This document shows, in pieces, positions 27,401-39,400 of a stretch of DNA of 64,000 bases. A model generated the notes under the pieces. It was not told the DNA's origin, did no database searches, and saw only the letters and a list, made by a program, of their open reading frames with translations. The DNA is from Hydractinia symbiolongicarpus (Eukaryota > Cnidaria > Hydrozoa > Anthoathecata > Hydractiniidae), in NCBI RefSeq assembly GCF_029227915.1, contig NC_079884.1:14696001-14760000 (forward strand), in the 5' to 3' direction. Each line of letters opens with the position of its first letter. Position 1 is the stretch's first letter. A program made the position numbers and the translations under genes.

Positions 27401-30400
27401 TTTCATCGCCTTACACAATCTGTTCGTCGTATGATGCTAAGACGAGGTTTTCCTCTCGTTATTGTCTACCTAGATGATTTTCTTGTTATTGGCCGAACAC
27501 AGACTGAATGTTATGAGGCCTATAACACACTCTGTAAATTACTTGTTGCACTAGGGTTTCAGCTTAGCCCTGCTAAGTTGGTCCCTTCATGCCAGCAACT
27601 TACTTTTCTTGGAATTCTGCTTAACACTGTGTCACTTACCCTTTCTCTTCCACCTGCTAAACTGGATGCATTGAGGGAAGTAGTGTCACATTTTTTAACC
27701 AAGCAGAGAGCCTCTAAGAAAGAGTTGCAACGTCTTGCTGGTCGCCTAAATTGGGCTTGTAAAGTCGTGTATGGTGGTAGAACGTTCTTGAGACGTGTCC
27801 TGGATCTGATGAACACCTTGTCTTCCTCTGCCTCGAAGTGTCGCTTGACGCTCGAATTTCACAGGGATATAGCTTGGTGGGATCAGTTCTTGGGTGTGTT
27901 TAATGGACAATGCGATTTCTATGACCAAAGACCTATTACCAGTCTGCAAACTGATGCTTGCTCTGACGCTGTTGGTGCCTTTTTTGAGGGTGATTGGTTC
28001 TATTCTCATCTAAGGGTAGACCATTCCCCTCTTGCCTCTTTGCATATTAATTTTAAGGAAGCCCTGTGTGTAGTTCTTTCTGCTATTCGCTGGGCTCCCT
28101 CTTGACAGAACAAAACTATCAATGTCTTCTGCGATAATACTGCTGCTGTTGCTATGCTTAATAAAGGAACTACCCATCACCCTGTTATGATGGACTATTT
28201 ACGTCAGTTGTTTTGGTTATCGGCTACCTTCAATTTTCGTTTGAAGGCTTTCCATGTAGCTGGTGCTCAGAATGTCCTTGCTGACGACATATCACGTCTT
28301 CATTCAAGACAACACTTATTATCATTTTTGCACTTTTTGCAGCTCAACTCACTGACTTCAGTCTGTGATATGGTTGCCATCAATCATATGTCTGCCTATT
28401 CTTATTATTTTCTCATTGGTAAGTATACCATCTGTGGTAGCTAATTTTTGTATTCTCCTTCCTCTAGAGTTGCCCTCCTTCGTTTCGGAGTTGGTGCACG
28501 ACGTTGTCCTTTTTCGGCAGGCCACCTATGCTGAGAATACAAAAAAGAGCTATCGCACGCATCGCAAGGCTTATGAATGTTTTTGTAGCCAGATGTCTTC
28601 GCCACTTGTGCCTGCCTCCACAGATTTTTTATGCCTATATATTGCCCATCTGGCTAGGTTTTTACTACCACAATCAGTTTGTATGTATCTAAATTTTGTT
28701 GGCCTTCTACATCTTGAGATGGGATATGCTAATCCTCTAACCAACAATTGGACACTATCCACAGTTTTAAAAGGTATGAAGCGTATGCTTGGTGTTCCGG
28801 CCAAGCCACGTCTTCCTATTACCACTGCTCTTCTTTTTGGTATTCGTTCTCGCCTTAACCTAAATTGTAGCTTTCATGCTTCATTTTGGGCTGTTTGTTT
28901 AGTTTCATTTTTTGGTCTGTTCCGTAAGTCACATTTATTGCCGGCATCTTCTACGATATTTAATCCCCTCAAACAACTAGTTCGGTCTGATTTTACTTTT
29001 CATGATGACCATATTCTCGTTCTAGTTAGATGGAGTAAGACCATCCAACTGGGACAGCGCACAATTACTGTTCCACTGGTGGCTATTCCTTCTTCTCCTC
29101 TTTGTCCAGTTCGGGCTATTTTGCATGCTTTTTCTCTCACTCCAGGTGTTCTGCCTGATGCTCAAGCCTTTTGTTGGCGCAAATCCTCGATGCTACCCAA
29201 CACTATATTGACATATCGGACTTTCATGTCCGTTATGAAAAAAGTGTTGACAGAGTTAGGGTGTTCTACCTCCCAATATGGTACCCACTCGTTTCGCCGT
29301 GGGGGGGCCACCTTTGCTTTAGAGGCAGGCGTTCCCCTGTATGTCATATCCTTATTGGGGGACTGGAAATCTGATAGTATGTTTCTTTACCTTCACATGC
29401 CCCTTGCTCAGCGGTTTTCTGCCCAACGACTTATGGCATCACACCTTGCATGACATATTTTATTTTATTTTATTTTCTACTTCACATATTTTACGTTGTG
29501 AGCTATGCTATGTATATATATATTTTGTTCACGCTTATTAATATTATATAGAAATGTGTTATTACCTTGGCTTTGTTGTTGCTTATATTATATATGTGTT
29601 CTACTTTCATTTCATGCTTGTATATATTTTCAGCTATTACTATATATAAATGTTTTGTAACTTTTGTCCTATCTACAGCAATAGAACTGTACTCTACAAT
29701 GATGAGTTTTTATGTGTGAGTTTAAGTGACTCATAAATATATATTTATGAGTGTTTAAATGCACACATATATAGATCTTCTTCCTACAGTACTCTGGTTT
29801 GTATTGCCCATAGTTAGTTCACCATTTACCTATGTGCCTTTTCTGGTCAGCAGCATATTTTTTGGTCAGCAGTCTTGCTAGTATTTAAGCTGCAGTTGCC
29901 TCATGGTTTTCCTTTTCAGTTCTAGCAGTTTTTCTTCCTCCTCCCTCCCTGCTGCTATTATATATACCTCTATGTTTTCACATATTTTACGTTGTGAGCT
30001 ATGCTATGTATATATATATTTTGTTCACGCTTATTAATATTATATAGAGATGTGTTATTACCTTGGCTTTGTTGTTGCTTATATTATATATGTGTTCTAC
30101 TTTCATTTCATGCTTGTATATATTTTCAGCTATTACTATATATAAATGTTTTGTAACTTTTGTCCTATCTACAGCAATAGAACTGTACTCTACAATGATG
30201 AGTTTTTATGTGTGAGTTTAAGCAAATTAAAACATACATTATTCTAAGAACATGTTTAGAAAAACATTTTATAGATTTGTTGCACTTTCTGCATCCCACT
30301 GCAGAGAAAACAGCCTTCATTAATTATTAAACAAGAATTAAAGGATATTACATTTTATAAAACAAACCCAGAATGTAGTGCAAATAATTAAGTAGTAAGA

Positions 30401-33400
30401 TTGTCAAAACATATACCCCAAATAAGGCAAATCTGGCTCACCACTACATAATTACATACCTGTTCTACAGTTACATCACTTGAACATAGCAAAACCTCAT
30501 CATCACATGGCAATTGACCTCCTCCATCAAGATACATATTTAAGATGGCATGAAAAATATCATCTAGAAAATATTTTTTTCACTATTATTTGATAATCTT
30601 TGTTAACAAAAGGGTACATACCAAAGCAAATTAGAGAGATTCAAAAATTAAAATGCTGTTATTGAAGTTCTTTGAAATTCGTTTTTAAAATTTTCTTTTG
30701 ACAATTAAGGAATCAAACTCAAATTGATTAGTGTTGGTAATTTTACAGTTGAAAAATACAGTTGACCAATACTAGTTGGAAGTCGTTTTGGAAATTTTCT
30801 TGTGAATATTTTGTTTACATTCTCTTGCCCTTATATTTTTCCTTTTATTTTCAATAATTTCTTGGAATTAAGTTCTATTTAACCGAATATAAAACATCCA
30901 ATAAACAAGGTTTGTTCTGAAATCAAGAATTGCTTAATTGAGTTTGTGGTTCGACTAAGCAGAAACAAATAATTTACAATGGTCCATATAATCTCCTTGG
31001 ATAAATATTTTGCCCTACTACTTTAATAATTTTCATGTTCAAGTTAAGTAAGTATTATGAAGCGATTAAAAGTTTTTCCGTCTCTTTTTTGTATTTCTCT
31101 CCTCCCTTCCCACTCCCAAGCAGGAGGGTTTTCACATTTCCTTGCAAAAAAAAAAAAATAAATAAAAAAATGCAGAAAATAAAATAAATATAATTTAATA
31201 AAATTTACCATTTGGGATAACAATTAGATTCGGTTTGTCTTGACAAAGGTAAGTAGGAATCTTACGATCTTTTTTTTTCGAATGCATTCCTATATAAAAA
31301 GTAAATTTGTTAAATGTGCATACAAGTCTATGCACATTTATCTCTCTGCAATTATACCACATCAATTAGGATGAAAAATAAAAATGGATATAAAGCCTTT
31401 CTCTTTAAAAAAAAGAAGCGAAAAAACAAAACAGTTTTAAAAGGAGTACTAATAACACAAGTAAGTCAAAATAAACAAGAAATGAAATGTCATCAATCAT
31501 TATTTACCTTTCCCATCTTCAGCTAATTCTTTCAGGAATAATGATAAATGCTTTAAAGAAAGAAACTTCGAATCGTTTTCTTGTTTGTCTTCTTCTTGTT
31601 CCACATCAATATCCCTAATAGAAAAATTGTTAATTCTTAAGTACAATGGTAAACTGATTAGGTCAAATGTTTAAATAAGTGTAACACAATACAACACTTT
31701 TGTGACGCAACTAGTCTACACTAAATTTCATAGTTAGATTCTTACATTCCATCAGCTTTTAATTTTTCCATTTCTTCTTTAGCAATTTCTGCAAGATTAT
31801 CAATTTCCTCACTGTCGCCAACCTGTTTAGCACACCAAATAACAGCATGACCAATATCAAATGGAACGCATTTCACAAGGCAAGCAAAAGAAATGTTCTC
31901 ATCAAATTCATATTCATTTTGTAGATCAGTTACATATTTTTCTAATTGTTGATATGAATTCCGATTAAAATTAGTTGGTGTCCCAACAGCTGGTGTTTTG
32001 CATTCAGATTCATTATCGTTTTCTTCAAATGTTTTTGAACGAAGAAATGCGTTTTTTATTCTTTCCACGGTAATATCTCCAGTTACAGCTTTCAGCAAGG
32101 TGAAAACCTGTGGCAGTAAATCCTTAACGTTTTTTATATCATCTATCAATGGAAACAAATTTTTTTGTAAAACTAGGCATTGTTTTACAGTGAAATAATT
32201 AAGAACTGCATTTTTTGATCTATGATCACCGAGGGAAGCTTTCCAATTAATCAACTGTTGCTCCAGTTCCTCAATCTCTGTTTTTAACCAATTGTTACTT
32301 TCTGGGTTGTCAATGTCGCATTGGACAATCTTTCGATAATCCAGAACACTGGCATCACCTGCTTCACATAAATCCACAAACACACTAGCAAATCTAGTCA
32401 CGAGCTCTGTCATCTATAAAAAAGATATTATTGTTAAGAAAGAAGAGAAGCAGTTGGACAATAATTGAAATTGCTAAATTTAGCACTATTTTAGTACTTT
32501 TTAATTCAGATTAAACAAGCACAATAGTGCAGATTCTAAAATATCAGATCTCTTTGAAACCCTTGAACTGAAAGTTTGTTTTTAAAACAGCCTTTACAAG
32601 AGAATTTAAGCTCAAAACAGAAAAAAAATATTGTTTTATTTGGGATTATCTTTATTGTCTGCAACCTGCTGAAATATTATGTTATTTGTATATTATTACC
32701 TGTAAAAAGTACTCTTTCTCAGCTTGTTTATCTGTAGAGGAACCCCCACCAAGAAGCATCAATCTACTTTGCAGATCGTAAATGTCTTGTAGATTGTACA
32801 ATTTCTTTGTTTTTTCTTCTCCAGATCCGATAGTAAGTTGTATAACTTCAGTTAATGTTGCTTCTTCATTGAGAAATCTATCAATTTCATCTCTTACATT
32901 TCCAATTACATAGCAACCTGAACGATTTGCTTCTTTTGCTTGCATTAATGATTTTGTAGCTACAGAGCCTTGAGAATCTTTAGCTTGTCTGAACCATTCA
33001 AGATTTGCATTGCTGTCTTTCTAGATAGTAAAATGAGAAATTGTCTGTTTCTCCCCATTTTGTGCATTAACAGTAACTGTTAAAATGGTTCCAAATCAGT
33101 ATATTTCAATCATTCCAGCCAAAATTGACCTTTAATACTGCCTTTTCAAAATGGATATTGTAGGGTAGGGTAGGGCATTTTTTAGAAGATAACATTTTAT
33201 TGGGTTAGGTTTTAGGTTAAAAAAGGAAGGCTACAATACCTACGCTTTCCATACAAATTTTGAAATGATTTGAGATGATTTAAGGCATATTTCGTCAATT
33301 TTCGTTTAAAATTTTTAATAGATTTATAGCAAATTTCAAACAAAAGCTAAAAAGAGTTAAAGAAGATATACATACAAGTTTTGTAATGACATTTTTATCA

Positions 33401-36400
33401 TTTCCCAACTGCTCAGAAACATGCTTGCATGCATCATATAGTTCTCTAAATCCAGACTGTTCATTCAAGCTAAATATTACTTGACTAAAAGCAATACAAC
33501 TTGCTTCAAAGCAAGTGACACGATCAACCTCATAGTCATTTTCCCCAGCTGCGATTGACATCATTTCCACAAAAACTTTTACTTCCTTTGGATCTAAACA
33601 CATAGTTAGAATCAGTAGTTAAAATTATGTTAATATAACAAACAGAATATCTTAGTATAATAATAAAAATGTACAGGGAAATATTACTAGTACTAGTTAT
33701 CACATAATGCTAAGTTCAGTATGACCTATATTTCATAACGGATACGCCCCCCCCCCTGACGTTTTTTTTTTTAATAACTATATTGAAACTCAGTAAGTTT
33801 CATAGCTATATCACAGAGTTGAAAATTTAAAATTTTTTTTTTCATGGATGTAACTTCTATGCTAAGTTTTCAGTAAGTTTTAAAAAATTTTTTATATGAA
33901 AGTGATATTTTGGTGGGATAAAACAGGGAAAATGTATTTCTTTATAACATTATCTTTGATCTTGCCCAAATGAGTCACGAATTTAATTTTCTTTTAAACA
34001 CCCACTCTGTATTAAAATTAAAGACTTTAAAGTATTAGAAATACAATTCACCATGCACACTATTAATAGCAAGCTATAAATTATTCTGCATTTTTTTAAA
34101 TACTGTGAAGTTATGTTGTTATACTTTTTCTTTTACATACTGCTTTTTTAATATTTATTTTTCTATTATCATCGTTTTTATTTGTACCTTTAGAAGCCAT
34201 GTTTCACATTTATCAATACAAATTTTAAACTTACTTTAATTTTATACCGAAAATGTTTCGACTCATTAATTATTATTAAAGTTAAAATTCCAATGCTACA
34301 CTTTTGCATAGGTACCAAAAGAAATGTTTAAGCCTTTTTTTCTCGAAACAAGAAATTCGGTCGATACATTGCATGTTTGCGTTAGTAACTCCCCTCCATT
34401 TCTTTGAAAACTAGCAATTTTTTTTTAAACTCAACCAATAAGAAGTCAATTGTGCATAGTGTCAGTTCTTCTACAAAAGTAATATATAATATATACAAAC
34501 TACAAACATATAAATGAAAATAAACGGTCTCTTACAAGCTTGTATAAATACAAGAACAAAGGCTCATAAAACAAAGTAAAGGCTATATAATACGTAAAAC
34601 CATCTATGTTATATAGTAAGAATATAATCTGCTGAATGATAAAAGGCAACAACGCTGAGGACTGTATCGAAGACTAAACCAAAAACTGCATAAAAAATAC
34701 TAAAAACGATTGAATAGCATAAGTCTAGGCAATAGTTGAAGTGCCAATCGAAAGTGAATAGGTGTGAAAAATAGAAATAAAAATTAAGCTAAATGTGATG
34801 CAATAACCTGTTGGGCGGACACGCGCTGCGCCAGGGGCATATGTAGGTAAAGATACATGACATCGAATTTTCAATCATCCAAAAGTGAGATGACATCTAA
34901 AGAAACCCCCGCTTCTAATGCAAAGGAAGCACCACCACGCCGGAAGGAGTGGGTCCCATACTGAGAAGCAGGAATGCCTAACTCTAAAAGTACCTGCTTC
35001 ATACAAGACATAAATGACTTATAGGTAAAAACGCAGAGCTTAGGGGTAGAGGAGTCTCTCCAGCAAAAAGCCTGGCTATTAGGTAAGGCTGCCGTGGTAA
35101 AAGAAAATGCATGTTGGACAGCTGTAACAGGACATAATGAGGAGCCTGAAATAGCCACCAATGGAACAGCAACTGTACGCTGACCAAGTTGAATGGTTTT
35201 GCTCCATCGAACTGTTAATGCAATACCTGTATTAGAATACACAAAGTCTGACCTAGTAAATTGGCGCTTAAGATCAAACGAGGCATCAGAATGAGGAAGT
35301 AAATGTGCCTTACGAAACAACCCAAAAAAGGCCACAAGGCAAATAGCCCAAAAGGAGAGAGTACAACGCAAAGTGCCTCTTTAAAATTTATATGTAAAGT
35401 ACTGAGGGACGGGTAGTCTACTAACAGATTTGAGTAGAACCAGTCACCTAAAAAGTATGCACCGACTGATGAAATGCATGCATCAGTTTGAAGTTCAGTA
35501 ACAGGACGTTTCTCATGAAAATCACATTTCCCTTTAAATTGTTGAAGGAAATCATGCCACCACACCATGTCTCTGTGGAATTCGAGTGTCAGTCGACACT
35601 TCGAGGCAGAGTTAGGTAAGGATCCCATGAGGTCAAGAATGCGACGTAGGAAAGTTCGACCTCCATAGACAACTTTGCAAGCCCAGTTCAAGCGACCGGC
35701 CAACTGCTGCAGCTGCCTTTGGAGGCCCTTTTGCAATGTAAAAAAGAGGAAATAATTTCCTGCAAATCAAGTAACTTCTGAGGAGGCAAGGATAACGTGA
35801 GTTCCACTGTATTCAGACAAATACCGAGAAAAATCAGACATTGACATGGAGGAACTACCTTAGGAGGACTAAGTTCAAACCCTAAAGAGAGCAAAAGAGA
35901 ACATAAAGTGTCAAATGCCAACTTACATTCAGCTTCTGTCCGGCCGATGACTAGAAAGTCATCCAGATAGACAACTACAAGGGGAAAACCCCTCCTAGCC
36001 ATCTTCCGGCGGACTGTTTGAGTCAGGCGATGGAAGATACCTGGTGCACTTTTTCCCTCAAAAGGGAGTCTAGTGTCAACCAAATAAGTAAAATGCTTGT
36101 GACCTCTAAAGCGCCATTTTAGACCAAATGCTGACCAATTAGCAGGGTGTACAGGGACAGATCTGTATGCATGTCGTAAGTCAACCTTAGCCATATAGTA
36201 GCCAGGACGCAACAAACAAGCAGCATCATCAAGTGTTTGGAATTTTAGCTTATCAATGTCAATGTAAGAGTTGACACCGAGACCCAGAGGCATGCCTTTG
36301 GAACTGCGCCAAGCGCATGTATAATGACAGGCTTAGATGGCCAAATTTTATAATTACCTGCAGAAATTTCCTCCTTAATAATGGTTTCAACTTTGTCAAA

Positions 36401-39400
36401 AGCAAGTGAGTTATCCGTAGAAAAATAATTGTGCATTTCAGCTGGTTTGAGTTCTGCATCCTTTGGAAGGAGTTGGAAACCATTGATAACACCAGATAAA
36501 AGAAACTTGTTATCTGGGTCATCAGCCAGCTCAGTAGTCCATAGATCAATGTTTAGTGGAGAAGAAAATTGAGATAGTCAATTGTCGCCTGGGACCCTGT
36601 GTGCAAAACGACAATACTGTTTAGTGCAACCCTTAAGTCTATTGTAGTTACGGCAAATTTCCTGCCCCTCAGTAGTGTGGGAACCAAAAGGAACACCCCC
36701 CTTGCCTGCTGAAGAAATTCCTCCTCCTCCGGAAGAAGAGGGCCCATAAGATTATGACGCAGAAACAGGTACAGCCCAACGAGGCATAAGGATCACTTCA
36801 TGGAGGTGGCTGTTATCAAAACCCCATGGGTAGCCATAAGTGTGCTGAAGAATCCGATATTCATCATCATACTTCAATACAGACTCACAGGTGTATTTAC
36901 GAGCCAACTCCATGATTTTTATACTATATGAAAGGTAGTCCCTAACATCAGCAGACGTGGGCAGCCTATTACAAGTTAGAAATTCGTAGAAAATACGTAA
37001 ATTGGCAATAGAATATTGTTCAACCGAAATAGATTCAATTTTTTGCTTCTTTTCACCAACAGACAAAACAAGCTTAGTTTGATGGCCAGAGTTGCATGTA
37101 ATGACTTTTTCCTCTTCCACTGGCCGTAAACGAGACACGAAATCGACAATACAGAGTGGCTTACCTTGGCCTGTGTCAGAGGTTCGGGATGATCGAAGAA
37201 ACAGCTCAGAGCTTCGCTGCTCTTGTTCTCTAAAAAATGGCCGCCAATCCGCGTTGTTGTTGTTGAGGTCTAGGATTATGGGGTCCAGCGCTTCCAATCA
37301 AAGTGGACATAACGTCAGGGCCGTTTGATTCGAAATGGTTTGGCAAAATAGACGCAGAAGGAGGAATGGCGGATTGGGTGGGAACGTGAATGGCAGAAGA
37401 TGCTGCTCGTAGATTCTGCAGGGAAGCTTGGTGTTCCGCTATCTGACAGCGTAGGCGGTGTTCTTCGTCAGCCATGCTTCCCTGAACAGCTCTTTCCTCT
37501 GCCTCCAAGGCAGCTAGCTCGCGACGGAGTGACACAATATCGGGCGGTGGATGGTGGTTTATCCCGTCCTCCTGTTGAAGATGCTGTTGTTGTGATGGTG
37601 GTGGCGGAGTAGGATGTTGCACAGCGTTGGGGCGCGTTGCTGAAGAAGAAGAAATGATACCTTTGGACTGGGACTTCGGCCTTTCGTCAGTTGTGCTCAG
37701 CTGCTGTTCATCGTTCAGTTGTCTGCCAGAACAGTGACGTGAAGGGGTCCAAAGGTATGTGTTAAGATCTTTTCCCTGCAATCTTGTGATGGACATCGGA
37801 GTCCAGCATGTCTGGAAGTTCGCTTCTCTCTTTCTAGAGCTACTGCTATTTCCTGTGGTAAAACTATAAAATCACCTTTCACAGGAGTCCTTGGGGGAGA
37901 GATAGTAGGTGTTACCAACACAGCCAGAACAAACCTCCAGAACTGTATAAAATTTATGGTGATCAAGGAAAAGATTGTAAAGATTTACTTGTATACTCTT
38001 GCACAGCTTTAAAACATCAGTTTGACATGTATTGTAGCTTATTGAGAAGAAGAACTGAAGAGGAATGGGATGAAGAAGCATGGCCTATATATATGGTAAA
38101 ACTGCAAACCTAGTGGTCAGCAGTTCTAAGAGGTCAGCAGTTCTAAGAGGTCAGCAGTAGGAGCTAACCAAAACAAATCAGCTGCAGTGCTGTGTGAGGA
38201 CTTCATACTAGCTGAATTTAAACCCTCATAAAACTTATGAGGAACTTAAACAGTTACACACGTCTGGCTACAAATGCTTGTTTTTATTTCGAAATTTGAA
38301 TAATTATCGATTTATCACCGAATGATTCATCAAACGAGGTAAATTCGTGGATTTATGTAGTATTTTAGACAAAATGCATTATAACTTGAGAACGAATAAT
38401 TTGAAAAGATGTAGTAAGAGATTGTAGAGCTGAATAAGAGCAATACAACGATGTATTTTTAAACGAAAAAAAATTGATGGAGAGGAGTTACCAAAGCTTT
38501 AACAAGGGAGAGCGTTTTTTTGTTTGGAATTTTCTTTTACGAATTTATTTTCTTTATACTCGTAGGGGATTTATCAATGTTGTATAATATATAAAAATGT
38601 TTTTAAAAACGGGACATGTTAAGGAGATATTTTGAATATACTGAACATGTGTCAAAAGGGTCTACTGTATCCTTAACTTAAAAGTCTTCAAACCCTATAT
38701 TGGAGTGTCATGAAAGCTATATAACAATACTTACATTTATGACAAATATTACCATTCTGGCTTTCTCTTAAGTGGTTATTATAGCATACATAAACCCAAA
38801 TCTTTTTAGACAAAGAGGTCAGTAATAACCTTTTTATAGTATTTAAATAATGTGTATTTTGTAAAATCATATTTGTTTAACTTTAACTGTACTTTTGCTT
38901 TTCCAGACATTGTTGATCGAAGAAACAGCTCAGAGCTTCGCTGCTCTTGTTCTCTAAAAAATGGCCGCCAATCCGCGTTGTTGTTGTTGAGGTCTAGGAT
39001 TATGGGGTCCAGCGCTTCCAATCAAAGTGGACATAACGTCAGGGCCGTTTGATTCGAAATGGTTTGGCAAAATAGACGCAGAAGGAGGAATGGCGGATTG
39101 GGTGGGAACGTGAATGGCAGAAGATGCTGCTCGTAGATTCTGCAGGGAAGCTTGGCGTTCCGCTATCTGACAGCGTAGGCGGTGTTCTTCGTCAGCCATG
39201 CTTCCCTGAACAGCTCTTTCCTCTGCCTCCAAGGCAGCTAGCTCGCGACGGAGTGACACAATATCGGGCGGTGGATGGTGGTTTATCCCGTCCTCCTGTT
39301 GAAGATGCTGTTGTTGTGATGGTGGTGGCGGAGTAGGATGTTGCACAGCGTTGGGGCGCGTTGCTGAAGAAGAAGAAATGATACCTTTGGACTGGGACTT

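Larger units (their letters stand above)
25115..30221 (+). mobile_element. Ngaro/DIRS-type tyrosine-recombinase retrotransposon (element 1), nearly intact
   Basis: About 5.1 kb with the order A1 - gag - RT/RNase H - YR - B1 - A2 - B2. The split direct repeats are clear: A1 25115-25325 equals A2 29726-29936, and B1 29481-29725 equals B2 29977-30221 with one visible difference. This layout lets such elements circularise and integrate by tyrosine recombinase without target duplication (known for Ngaro/PAT). No methyltransferase ORF is present, which favours Ngaro over DIRS1. It lies antisense in an RNF213 intron. Near-identical repeats imply a recent insertion. Two lesions are visible: a -1 frameshift in gag (about 26264) and an in-frame TGA in RNase H (28103-28105). 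Confidence 0.93.
34788..38245 (-). pseudogene. Ngaro/DIRS-type retrotransposon (element 2), decayed and internally deleted
   Basis: Related to element 1 but clearly diverged (a separate family member). On the minus strand it has gag, RT, part of RNase H and part of the YR. Breaks: gag frameshifts near 37730 and 37270; loss of a short RT segment with a frameshift near 36290; a frameshift near 35725; and a fusion at about 35365 that removes roughly 0.8 kb between RNase H and the recombinase. A TGA at 34871-34873 stands where element 1 has Trp in GDWKS, cutting off the Tyr nucleophile. The right end has a CCTCATAAAACTTATGAGG palindrome at about 38227-38245. It runs in the same sense as the host gene. 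The 5' part takes part in the 1724-bp array. Confidence 0.9.

Noticed and set aside
37092-37328. Plus-strand ORFs over element 2 gag (also 37400-37612 and their copies)
   Set aside because: Antisense shadows of the gag frames with low-complexity composition.
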